From: Cyanoderma ruficeps
Lineage: Eukaryota; Chordata; Aves; Passeriformes; Timaliidae
Direction: 5' to 3'
Assembly: GCA_008694505.1 (NCBI GenBank)
Contig: VZDJ01000594.1
Location: 5,920,086-5,984,085 of the forward strand
Length of the DNA stretch: 64,000 nucleotides
Of the stretch, positions 1-10,509 are shown piece by piece (the first letter of the stretch is position 1; each line of letters opens with the position of its first letter). Under the pieces are notes generated by a model. It saw only the letters and a program-made list of their open reading frames with translations, ran no database searches and was not told the DNA's origin. The position numbers were made by a program, and so were the translations under genes.

Positions 1-3000
1 AAAAGCGAAGTTGTGCTGCTGTAGTCTCAGTGAATAAGAGCCTTCTTCAGGGAATAATTTAAAAGAGATTTTGAGGGCATATAGTAGTGAATCCTGGTAC
101 ACTTTTAGTCAGAAGACTGTCTTTTGTTTCGAGGAGAGGTAGCTTTTTTTTTTTAAGACTTGTAAAATATCAAGTGTTTGCTGGAATCTGCAATAATAAC
201 TTTCAATTGTGGCTCTTGTACCTATGTAGAATTATTAATGATGTAAAAATGTAAAGTGAAGTCTTTGAATACACTCATGGAAAAAGAATAAACAGCCTAG
301 GGGAATGTTAACTTTTTAAAAAAATATGTTTAAAACGCTCAGTGAATTACAGCATCTCTGAGACTGTTTCAAAATCCAGAGATCTTGGTTGAAAACTTGT
401 GTAAGCTGGGACCTACATTCCAGTTCAAGTCATGCAAGTGAAAACTAGTTCTGTCAGTTCAGATGCTCTAAGATATCCCATGGAGACTGTGAAGCTTGAT
501 ATAAATAAAAACCCTTCTCCCAGAACAATCCAGGTCTCTAAAACTGAGCTTTCTTGTGGGTTGGAAATGCTTGCCATGGAAAGCTTGGGAGGTGCATTGT
601 AGGATAGATACTTGCCCTGTTTTGGCCCTAATGATTGCTGTTTCCCCTTCACTTTCATTATTAATTTGTTTGATTATTATGAATAATTAATATGGTTTGA
701 GAAGCAGATATTTTGCTACTCTGTTGGTCTGTTGGCAGGTACTAAGCACTCTGGCTGAAGCTGCTTTGCCATGAATGTGTGTTAAGATCACTTTGGGATG
801 TCCAGTATTTGAGAGGAGGAAAAAAGTAGAGACCCCCTCACATCTGGCTCTTGTGAAGTTCTCAATTCCAAGTCGATGCTAATTTGTTATTATAAATATT
901 TGGCTTTGAAAATCCTTCTCATACAATATAAGAGGTCTGAATGAAGATGTTCAGTGCAAATGTCCTTTGTTACCTTGGGATGTTTCAGTGTTCATTTCTA
1001 GTACTATTCTGAGCATCAGAGAGTGCTCTCCCTATTTAGTTCTGCCTGTACGGATGGGTGCTTTTTAGATTTCATGTAAATTCCCCTAAACACTGTACAT
1101 CATGCTGCTTCTTTTTTATGGAAATGATGATAATTTCAGATGGTTATTGCTCAGGAGCATGATTGTTTCACTGGTATTTTGTGGAGGCAAAAATGTACTT
1201 ACTGGTACGCCAAACACGACGGCAATGATCTCTTTTGCCTTCAATTATTTACACATTGTTTTGTCCACAATATAAGAAACTCTTAGGTCTGTGTGCACTA
1301 GCAGTTGTCATTTGACTTCTCTCAAATTTTGAGCAGCAGCTTTCCTGCCTTTTGATAGAGGATCAATGCTTCCATACGGGATAGCATGTTTTTAAAGGAA
1401 AGTATAATTCATTTGCAAAAGGCTTCAAAGAGGCTTTAGCTTCCACTAAAGATAGAAAAGATAATAAACCTAAAAGGAAATTCTTGATTTCCTTTTTGTA
1501 TTACCCTTTATTACATGGAATATAACTTGACCACACAATACTAAGCAGGATCTCTGTTGAAATAAGAGATGTATTTTGACCTATTAATACCTTCGCTTTT
1601 GTTCAAATCTGAAACCTCTGTGTTACAATTATGGTTGTGGTTTGAGTAAATGTATTGTACCAACAATATTAGTAACATTTCTGATCATTTGATCTTGCTT
1701 TTCATCTGTGATAATGCTCAGAATCTTTATAAATGTCTTAGTGTTCTCAACAAAGAGGTGGAAAAGTGGAAGGACAAACCATGCAATGATGTAAAACATT
1801 AGTGGCAGAGTCTGAGTGAACTCTCAGCCCAGTAACCACTTGTTGGGGCTCAGGAATTCTCTGTGAACCCCTGTGGACTAAGGAATACATGAAATAAACC
1901 CCATTGCTCCCAGCAAATAGAAATTGCTCTACTGCTCCATACCTGGGAGTAGAAGGCTTGCAGGCAAATATTCCTGCTGCTTTTCTTCAAAACTAGAAAA
2001 GTGCAATGGCAAAGAAAGTGCACAGAGATGGCAAAGAATGAAGTTGTCCCTGTTAAAGCAGGGGACTGGAGTGGAAAAACTTGGAAGTTTCAGAACAGGA
2101 GGATATCTGTACTCTGGGTTAACTGCATTATGAGTCTAGTGATTTTTGTTTATTTGGAGTGGATTGCTGGAGAGGTATTTAAGAGAAAAACAAAAGAAAA
2201 CACCTTGGGAATAATCTTATAAAAAATCTTTATATTGGTAATGTATAAAATATATAATATATAAAAGTGGCCAGTGCAGAGACACAGGTGACTGTGCATG
2301 AGATGCCATCATTTGATTTGGATGTCAGTATAAATATAACTCAGGCACCTCTCTTCTGCTGCTTTTATTCTATTTCATGTTTTTGAAGCTTCATCTCACA
2401 CCTGCATATACTGAAATAGTCATAGGTAGATTTTGAGATAGCAGTTCCTTTGAATCCCTCTTGCCTCTGAATCAACTTGTTCTTGCTTTACACCACGACA
2501 GTGTGTTCCACCTTGTAGGAATTATGTGAAGACCTGTCTGATCAACCACTCTTGATCTGTGTTTCAAAACTGACAAATGTTCAATTGAAAGCTTTAGCAG
2601 CTAAAAGCTTTTATATGAAAAACCACTTAAGAACAGCCTAAGAATTGTATGGATTTGGCCTCCCCTGTACAGGTGTTTTGCCACAACACTTAAAGCTGGT
2701 TTTTTTCGCTTTTGGGACTGACAGTAGTTCTACCTTCATGTTAACTTAGAGTTTCTGAAGGTGTGGAAGACTCAAACTCCCTTACTGAGGTGTTTGCGTT
2801 GGCATTTAAACCATGCCTGCTGATATGTGCACTTACTCTTGAGCAAAGTGGCACCTACCTCTGATCATAGACTCAATGAAAACTCACACGTGATGGAGAA
2901 AAAAGGACTCTTTTTCAGAAAAATTACTTTAGAGAACACGTAGGTCAGACTGACGGTCGGAAAATGGTTTTTGTGGAAAGGGTCGAGTAAAATCAAGCTC

Positions 3001-3114
3001 TGGGAAGAGAATCCATTTGGATTATGTCCAGTGGATAAACTGCTCAGGGTTAGTATCAACCTCTCCATACTCTCTCTCATACTACTCTTAAAGGAAAAGA
3101 AAGCAAACTAGGGG

Positions 3115-3154
3115 TTTTTTTGTTTGTTGGTTTGGTTTGTTTGTTTGTTTTTTT
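3115..3154. repeat. G/T low-complexity tract ((TTTG)n-like)
   Basis: The + strand is an uninterrupted run of T and G with irregular TTTG and TTGG units. No other function is visible. Confidence 0.9.
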
Positions 3155-3949
3155 AATGTGGCTATTTACAGCAGGAAGGTTCAGGTTTCTGTTCAATTCT
3201 GTATAGAATCCTTGTAACTGCTGTAAATTGGCAGGCAGATTTTGATATCCCACTATTTCCTGGCAAATTTTCCTGCTTCGTCATAACACAAAGTGAGCTG
3301 TGCTAATTCCCAGTTACACCTGCTAGCTTGCATACAGTTTACTAGTGGTGTTTTTCCACTTTTCAGATGCCTTTTAACATCAAGCCTTTATCCTAATTTC
3401 TAGCATAAAAACATTTTTTTTCCACAGAAGAGTCAGTAGGGAGCTTCGGTTAATGGCATACTACAGTACATAATTATTAGTTTTATTTGCTAAGTTAGAA
3501 GGCAGATTTTATGAGGTATTTAGACTACATTTAACCTGCAAAAATAATATCCTATAAACTCGTGAAAAGTAGCAAGACCATTAATTTCAAGTTTCGGAGT
3601 CTTCTAGTTTAGTAAGCACAAACGGGTTTGCCACTTTGAATTAATCTGTGCCAGTACTTGAACTGTTTTTAATTGGAGTTAAAAAGTAGTCATTTAGTCT
3701 TTAGCATTTGATTTTGTTTGTATCTTCTGTAATCTGTGTCATTTGCTTTACATAAATGTATATATATAAATAATTTCAGACCAAAATACAGAAATCTGTG
3801 GTAAATAGTGTAAGAACGTTGGAAATATCATTCCTTCAAGGAATAATGCAATGAAATTTATAATGGAAATGAAAAAGAGATAGTAGGCTGTTTTGCAATG
3901 TAATAAATACAAAGTAGTAAAAGGAAGTCTTTAAAAGAAGTCCATCCTA

Positions 3950-4801
3950 GAATCAGAGATTAGTTTGAGTTGGAAGGGACCTAAAAGACCATCTCATTTG
4001 GTGGACAATGAATGGCAGGGACATTTTCCACTATCCCAGGTGGCTCCAAGCCCTGTCCTGGTTCTGAACACTTTCAGGGATTGGGAAGCTTCTCTGGGCA
4101 CCCTGTGCCAGGGCCTCACCACCCTCACGGGGAAGAATTTCTTCCTAAAACTCAATCTAAACCTTCACTCTTTCAGTTTAAAGCAATTTCCCTTTGTCCT
4201 GTCACTCCATGACAGTCCAATAGTCCCTCTCCAGCTTCCTTGGAGCGCCCTTAAGGTCTCGCTGGAGGCTTTTCTTCTCCAGGCTGAAGAGTCTGAAATC
4301 TCCCCCTGTCTCCATAGCAGAGACGCTGCAGCCCCCTGAGCATCGTTTTGGCCTCCTCTGGACCTGCTCCAACATGTCCGTGTCCTTGTCACTTGGGGTA
4401 GAGTTACCAACAATGCATTCCAGGCACCTTCTGGGTTGGTTATGCCCTGCTGTGCTGTCCCCCCAAGAGGTGTTGGGGTGGTCAAAGTCACCCACGAGGA
4501 CCAGGGCTTGTGGATGTGGGGACACTCGCCTCAGTCTTCCAGCTTGGGTGGCCCCAAGGGTCTTAGCAGCTCCCAAGGTGATGTCACCTCTCCCTGTCCC
4601 CTCTTTAATGCTCACCCATGAGGTTGGCTCCTCCTCCATCCTCAGGTGCAGCCCTGTGCATCCCCAGCTGGCCCCTGGCACAGAGGGCCACCCCCTCCTC
4701 TTCTCCCCTCTGAGTATAAACATGGTGGGGTAAAACTCATTTGTGCTTGTGCTCAATAAAGATCGACCCACCACTGATCTGAGGGTTCCCATGGTGTGCA
4801 A
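3950..4801 (-). mobile_element. CR1 LINE fragment, antisense, internally deleted (endonuclease piece joined to the ORF2 C-terminus and 3' UTR)
   Basis: Read on the minus strand, a frame from 4801 contains CR1 ORF2 endonuclease signatures. These are GCTGLHLRMEEEPTSWVSIK (about residues 47-66), GRGDITLGA, and ALVLVGDFDHPNTSW (residues 99-113, about 4507-4463), then RRCLEC. After roughly residue 125 the text jumps to MLEQVQRR and FSLEKKSLQRDLKGA, which belong near the C-terminus of ORF2. Frameshifted pieces follow: SDRTKGNCFKLKE (about 4203-4165), then RFRLSFRKKFFPVRVVRPWH (about 4150-4090). The + strand end near 3957-4000 (gtttgagttggaagggacct) is the reverse complement of the CR1 3' region. 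The whole reverse-transcriptase core is missing between about 4375 and 4410. Frames are broken, so this copy cannot encode a working protein. The family call is confident; the subfamily is not determined. Confidence 0.92.
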
Positions 4802-5527
4802 TTCACCCTGTTACAGATCAACTGGGCATCTCAGATATTGGCAGAGGGCAAAGGTGGAGTTGAGGGTTACAAACAGGGCTCTGTTTTGGTTAAATCTTAG
4901 CATTAGAAAAAAAATTACTTCTAAAACATCTGGCGAAGTTGCTTGAAGATGCCGTTTTTTTTTTCAGTCTACAAATGCTAACCTTAATTTAAAACTTACT
5001 TTAAAATCCAATTTATATTGAGATTTCTTGCCAGGGATGTGATAGAAAGCAGAGAGCAGAGCTGGTGCTCCTTTCTTGTCTAATAGCCTCTCTGTACCTA
5101 GCTGATATATTGTTTTAGTGATTTTTGTTTAAGCAGTTGAAAAAAAAAATCTGTCATAGGTAGGGCAATCTTTGACAACATAACAGCTTGTGTGAGCTTG
5201 ATTGCTAGTTGGCAAACTGGCAGGAAATAAAGGGTCACAATGAGTAGAAACAGACTCAGGTAAGGTTAGGAGGGGAACACGTTTGGAATTATAAACAGCA
5301 TCAGGACCAGGGTGTGTTGAATCCAAATAGGTGATGGAAAACAGCTTGTCGAGGGTGGGCTGTCAACAAGGTTGTGGAGAAAGGGGATAATGGGCACGTG
5401 AAGAGCCCAGTGCTTGATGCTGTTAAGTCAGAAGCAGTGTTTTGAAGGCACCAGAAAGTATTTGTGGAGCTGAATAGAGCACACATAACAACATGTGCTT
5501 ACTTTGAAGATAAAAACACCGTGTGTG

Positions 5528-5850
5528 GCAGGAGCAAGAGCTAACAAGGTCCCATGATGTGTAAACAGAGGGATTAAGTATAAATATAAGAGAGATAATG
5601 TTGCTCTGCTGTAAAGCTCCTGTAAGACTGCAAGTGGAATATTGTGTCCCATGCTGGACTGGCAGATGAAAAATAAAAAACAAACCAGAAAACCCTAAAC
5701 AGACTATTTTGATTCCTGGAAGGTAGAATGAGGGCAAAAAGCTTATTTAAGGATTAGAATGTTTGTCTTATGAGAGAGGATTTGGACAAGTCTGCATGCT
5801 TGGCCTGACAAGACATGAAGTACAAGAAGAGTTGATTACAGTGGGGAGTG
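5528..5850 (+). mobile_element. Old degraded CR1/L2-type LINE fragment, sense orientation (ORF2 C-terminal part)
   Basis: Conceptual translation on the + strand gives, in shifted frames, ARANKVP and CVNRGIKYKYKRD (about 5531-5600). APVRLQVEYCVPCW follows at about 5616-5660, then GLECLSYE...GL...EELI at about 5753-5835. These line up in order with the CR1/L2 ORF2 C-terminal pattern: KANG.LGCI.R.I.SR.REVI, then LVRP.LEYCVQ.W, then GLE.LSYEERL..LGL...KRRL.GDLI. Stops and frameshifts separate the pieces. The 63-residue open frame starting at 5763 is simply part of this remnant. Similarity is weak at each piece, but the ordered collinearity is convincing. The boundaries are approximate, and the element may extend upstream, where I could not read it. 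Confidence 0.75.
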
Positions 5851-7183
5851 CTTCCCAGAGCCCTGCTGTGACCTGGGAGGGAGCTGCATGCAAAATGCAG
5901 CAGAGATGTGCTGTGAGCAGCTGGGATGGCCTCGTGTCCATTGTAAATTCATGATGTGCATTAAAGGGGAGTTTCTCTTTGGTACACCAAGGATGCACCT
6001 TGTTGATACCAGCTGAAGTGACTGCAGCAGGCAGTGCTGACATTTAAAGGCAAAAATATCATATAGCTGTGGATTCCAATAAGCTTTCAGCTGGCCCTCT
6101 AATTGAGAAATTTGGCTGAATATAGACCAATAACAAAACCAGTGATTGACTTCGTTCTCTTTGGAGGGTCACATTTTCACCCAAAATGTGTTGCAGGATA
6201 TGACCTTTAGAAAGCAGGTTTCTTTGTTAAAAATGTCCTGGTAACATCGTGGGTTGACACAAAGATTTAATATCAGTCGGGACAAAATCTGCCTAACACA
6301 AAGTTCCTCTCGTGGAGAAGGAAAGAAAAGCTTATAGAGAAGAGAAATGGTAACCTGCCCAATAATACAAAATTATTTTAAAAACCTGGCTGGGCATTGA
6401 ACTGGTTGTATGGGAAGTGCACAGGTGCATCTTCTTGCAAAGACACATGCAATAAAACAGCACAGCCTTTGGCAGCTGCTGTTCCAAACAGCCCAAAGCA
6501 GTTTAGGTGAAGTGCAGGCTGCTGCCAGCGACTATTGCTTGGAAACGTTGTGGGTTTGTCTTTTGACGCTAAAACTTGTGCTTTAATAGTAGTGGTTCAA
6601 CATTACCACTGTTAGTGCAGCGGTTCGCTATTGAATTTCACTACTTATTTCTTTAGCTTACAGCAGAAGAACACATATTTACCAGAGGTTTTTTTCTAGT
6701 TTTCTGAAGCGTGGAGATGATTTTAGAGGAAGGAAAATATTATTTTATAATTTTGTTTTGTTTTGTAAGTCAATGTTGGCTAATTTTCAGAACCACAGTA
6801 TTCCTGGGTTCTGTCATGTTTGGGAAAAACACAAGTTCTGTTGTTCACGTCACTAGAAAGCAAGCACAGGCTATAAAATGTGCCTGTAGATTTTTAAAAA
6901 TTTCATTTCAAATTGTTGAATAGGTGAAGTTAGTTCTAAATTTCCTTGCAGGGGTTTTTTTATCTAGTTTCTCTCAGTGTAAGGTACTCAATATGGCCAA
7001 TATCCATTGGCTGTCAGGAAATTTTGGTATTGGTTTGTAATTTTTTGTGGTGTGGGGCTGTGGTAAGAAAGAGCTTTGCTGCAGAAGTCCCAATATAATA
7101 AACAGCCAAACACTAAATCTGTAGTTTTTCTGTAATTCCAGTATTTTGCAAACAACACTGAATATATTGTTTTCAATAATTAT

Positions 7184-7212
7184 CTAAAATGATCTTGTTG
7201 TGTTTATTTTAG
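7184..7212 (+). other. DPP10: 3' splice site (acceptor) of the DPP10 exon
   Basis: A T-rich stretch with interspersed G (tgttgtgtttatttt) runs directly into the AG at 7211-7212. A possible branch-point sequence, tctaaaat, lies about 25-30 bases upstream (around 7183-7190). The position is fixed by the protein match starting immediately after the AG. The branch point is a guess from the consensus. Confidence 0.85.
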
Positions 7213-7308
7213 ATGAACTTGCAAATTCATCAGAAAACAGATTATCCTTGGAGGATCTCTTCAGGAAAGAGTTCATAGTTCATAATCCAGAAGCCAAATG
7301 GATTAATG
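7213..7308 (+). CDS. DPP10: Internal exon of DPP10 (dipeptidyl peptidase-like 10, Kv4 channel auxiliary subunit), partial gene
   Basis: Seen: a 96-bp open segment lies between an AG acceptor (7211-7212) and a GTAAGT donor (7309-7314). It begins with the last two bases of a split codon (AT, giving Asp if the preceding exon ends in G) and ends with the first base of another (G). The 31 complete codons start ELANSSENRLSLEDLFRKEF and end NPEAKWIN. Known: DPP10 is a single-pass type II membrane protein of the S9B prolyl oligopeptidase family that lacks peptidase activity. It binds Kv4 channels and speeds their gating in neurons. From memory, human DPP10 has DELTNSSETRLSLEDLFRKD followed by a stretch ending RWIN here, near residues 59-90, just outside the membrane. 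The paralogue DPP6 is much less similar (it has VEDLF and KWIS). Inference: this is about the third coding exon, encoding the start of the extracellular region. The NSS sequon is kept. Neither the preceding nor the following exon was found in the window. Confidence 0.95.
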
Positions 7309-7314
7309 GTAAGT
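7309..7314 (+). other. DPP10: 5' splice site (donor) of the DPP10 exon
   Basis: The sequence ATG|GTAAGT is an almost ideal U1 consensus donor. The protein match to DPP10 stops at exactly this point, one base into the next codon (phase 1). If the next exon begins with AC, as in other vertebrates, the split codon gives Asp. Confidence 0.9.
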
Positions 7315-9080
7315 TTGTAAGCTCTCACTTGATTTGAAACTAGGTAAAAATTTTAAGTATTGAATTATCCAGTCACTGAGAAAAAAAAAAATAGTTAAAA
7401 TTTCAAACCCTCTTGAAATTGGCCAGTGTCCCAGTTTTCCTTGTTGCTCTGAATCATGTCTCTTGCATTAATTTTTGAAGTAGCTTTCTAATTTTAAAAC
7501 TCTGTCTAGTAGAAACCCACTAAAATTATCTATTCATGCTTCTGACTCTGTTGGAAGCAGTGATGAAGAATTCTGTTTAAGAACTGGATCTTGGTTATGG
7601 ATTCACAATAAGATCAACTCTATTAATATCTGAACTTTGGGATTTGAGAACTGGTTCTCTTCACGTCTAGAAAAGACTTGAGTATTTCAATGTACTTGTA
7701 CAGTAGTAGTCATTCTCTGATGACTACAAATTGTGTTGAGTATTCTAACTTATTAAATGATTTGTGCATGGCATGCAGAGTCCTCCAAAATAAAGCAGTT
7801 TTAATGTAAAAAAGAAAACAAATTCAAACTGTTTTTTTCAACTCATGGGCTTCCTTTTGTCTTGATGCCGTCCCTCGTTCACTTTCTCTCTGTAAGAAAT
7901 GCACATGTGATGCAGTAGCAGCTGTCTGGTTTGTGTCATTGTGGCAATCTGGCTGTTGTTGCAGGTGACAGAATCAAAGGAATGACAACAGGATTTGTGC
8001 AGAACTGGGCAAGGCAGAACTGTTGCGGGGTGCTCTGTGCAAGGCAGGAGTCTGGCAGTCTGGTGGCTGTGTGTGTAAATTCAGAATGAACTGTGGTGTT
8101 CAGCTATAGCTAGAACTGCCTTACTGAGTCGGGAGCTGTGTGGTTGAATTATTGCTTTCTGATAAACTCTGAAGAATGAAGTGGGTAAAATAAGGATAAG
8201 TGCATTTAAAAGCAAAAGCATAAAAAGGAGATAAGTATGGTCAATCTTTTTTTTTTTCAGGACCTGCTCTGGTGTTATTTGTTAGCCATTAGTTTAGGGC
8301 TGAGAGAAGGGACACTCAGTTTAGTTTCCTGCCGCTCTCTTTCCCCAGCTACTCCAAAGACATCTCATCTCTGTGCTGAGTTGCCCTTGGTTTCTTCTTT
8401 GGGCTGGTTTCTGTCTGCAGTCAGTGCAAAGAGATGTGATCCTGGGTAGAGCTGGAACACTTCTATTGCCAGGAGGAGCAGTTTCTTGTGCTTGGCAGAA
8501 AACTCTTTTCCTGTGAGACTGTTTGCTAATGAAATCATAAAGCAGGTTTTCAGTTTGCTGTTCTCTGTTAAATTCACAAAACAGCTGCCCCTGACCCCAC
8601 CCTGGCTGAAAAACACTGCTCCTAATTATCAAATAAAGTTATCAAAGACCCGGTATTGTGAAATAAAGTGGTCACTGCAAGCAGGGAAGTACATAGTGGA
8701 AGAAGATCATTACGCTGGTTCCATCTATTACTCTTGTTACTTAAAAAATCCATGAGATTATTCTCCTAAGAACTCTAGTACTTCATAACATGTGCATAAT
8801 ATTCTGTGCATAAAAATAGTACTAATTTCAAAACCAAGGACAATAAAACTAAAAGGCTGTGGATGGAGTTATATTCGACACTGGTGATGCTATAAAACAT
8901 GCAGTTTATTGTATTTCTTAACTCTCTTCTACAGTCTGTAATAAGAGCAAAGCTTCTTTTACGAGTTTTCCAGATGTGGTAAAAAGAAATGTAGAATTTG
9001 ATGCTAAACCCTTGCTCGCAGGTTTCTCCTGTGGTCTTCAAAATCCATCTCTAGAAAGCTCCTACAGTGAAATACAATTT

Positions 9081-9137
9081 TATTAGCATCATGCAAAAAA
9101 TATTATTTGTATTAGTATCATGCAAAAAAAATGTTGT
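9081..9137. repeat. Imperfect tandem duplication, about 29-bp unit
   Basis: The unit tattagcatcatgcaaaaaa plus tattatttg is followed directly by a second diverged copy beginning tattagtatcatgcaaaaaa (from 9110). They differ by one substitution in the first 18 bases, and the tails diverge. Confidence 0.85.
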
Positions 9138-10470
9138 AAACAATCCAGTCTAAAAGCTGTGAGATTGTACAGGTCTGAAGTTTTCCATCTCTTGAAAATA
9201 TTATTAGAAATGCCATTTATTAGAGAAGAGCCCTGTGTTTCATTAACAGTACATTTGGACTAATATTCAGTCTTTCTGCAGTGATGGTTTTCTGAGTCAG
9301 TGGGAAAACTTCTAAGCTTGCAGTTAGGTGTTCTACTGAGTTTATTGGCCAAAGAAACTAAATAAAGTCCAATAGTACAAAAAAAAAAAAGGAGGAAAGA
9401 AAGGATATTTTGTTTATCAGAGTATATGTGTGTGTAAGAGAATTAAATAAAAAGTAGGGGTAATTAAGGATTTGCGATTTGTTTATTTTTGATAAACACA
9501 GGAAAAAAAAATGTGTATAGGTTTTGGGATTTTTTTACATTTTCTTTGAAAATAGCCAGTATATTTAATGACATCCAATATCTTGGGCAATAAAAAACCC
9601 CCAAGGAATAGTCTTGCAAAGCAGCATTTCTGCTTCCTGCTTCTATTTTTATTTTTTAAGACTTTATTTCCTGGCACTGTGGCGTTGCAGTGATGGCATT
9701 ATATGCATATAAAATGAAATATATAACTTCATATTCAGATTCATTACTGTGGAGCTGGAGGGGAGCATTTGGCACTTTCTTTGGGTATTGGCAGGGCAAG
9801 TGAACTCTGCACAGGATGATTTTAGCAGAAAATAAATAGCTGCCTACTACCTTTTACTCCTCTTGGAATTGGATAATTTGTATCCATCTGAAAGTTTTAT
9901 CATCTTCGCCTCCTGGGAAGGGGTAGGGATAGAGGTTGAAAAAGTGCTTTGTGCTGTAAGAAACCTTAGAGTCTAGAGCATGTTTTGTAGAAAAACAAAA
10001 AGAAAGGTTTAAGTATTTCAGGTGGTGGATGAATCTCTGTGTCCTTAGGTAAGGCCTGGTATTTAACTGCTGCCCTTTAATGAAACTCTCCCTACTGATC
10101 TTTGAATTTCTCTGGCATTATCTTCCGAGTGCATTATTTCTTCCTTGTTTGAAAGCTCCTTCACTACGAAATCCGTCCCCATGTAGCTATTTCTAGACTG
10201 CTCTTTAATAAGAGAAGCTCTTAAATGCAGAACTTTTTACAGGCCATTTCCTTTTCTGCTTGAAACTGAGTCTGCAATTTTATGTGCTTGCCACCAAAGT
10301 TAATAATTATGCAAATGTCTAAAGTTGGAGAGGAGATGTTGGTCTTTATCTGAGATAATCAGATGTTGCTGAAGAAAATGAAGGAAACACTATGAGCTAG
10401 TCTTAAAAGTGACAAAATATATTCCCATTTTATATAAAATGTAAAGATGTACCTGCACAGATATCCAGAT

Positions 10471-10509
10471 TTCTTCCTCCCTTCCTTTTTTTTTTTTCCT
10501 CCTCTTTCT
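10471..10509. repeat. Pure polypyrimidine tract (39 nt)
   Basis: The + strand has only C and T for 39 bases (mixed ttcttcctccc, a T run, then cctcctctttct). Such homopurine-homopyrimidine DNA can form triplex or bind polypyrimidine-tract proteins when transcribed. No conserved AG follows in an exon context, so it is not called a splice acceptor. Confidence 0.85.

Larger units (their letters stand above)
1..7212 (+). other. DPP10: Intron upstream of the DPP10 exon (3' part only)
   Basis: This is AT-rich non-coding DNA with no frame resembling the preceding DPP10 exon, which should encode the transmembrane helix ending near VILLTP. It holds two LINE remnants, listed separately, and low-complexity tracts such as the T/G-rich run at about 3115-3154. 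A short AT-rich stretch built of TATA steps lies at about 2238-2266. The small open frames here (for example 425-658 minus, 1924-2222 plus, 2865-3080 minus) have no recognisable content. Assignment to the intron follows from the exon at 7213 and the + orientation of the gene. Confidence 0.85.

Noticed and set aside
4202..4801. 199-codon minus frame as a host gene
   Set aside because: It is CR1 ORF2 sequence (endonuclease and C-terminal motifs), internally deleted and frameshifted against its own downstream part.
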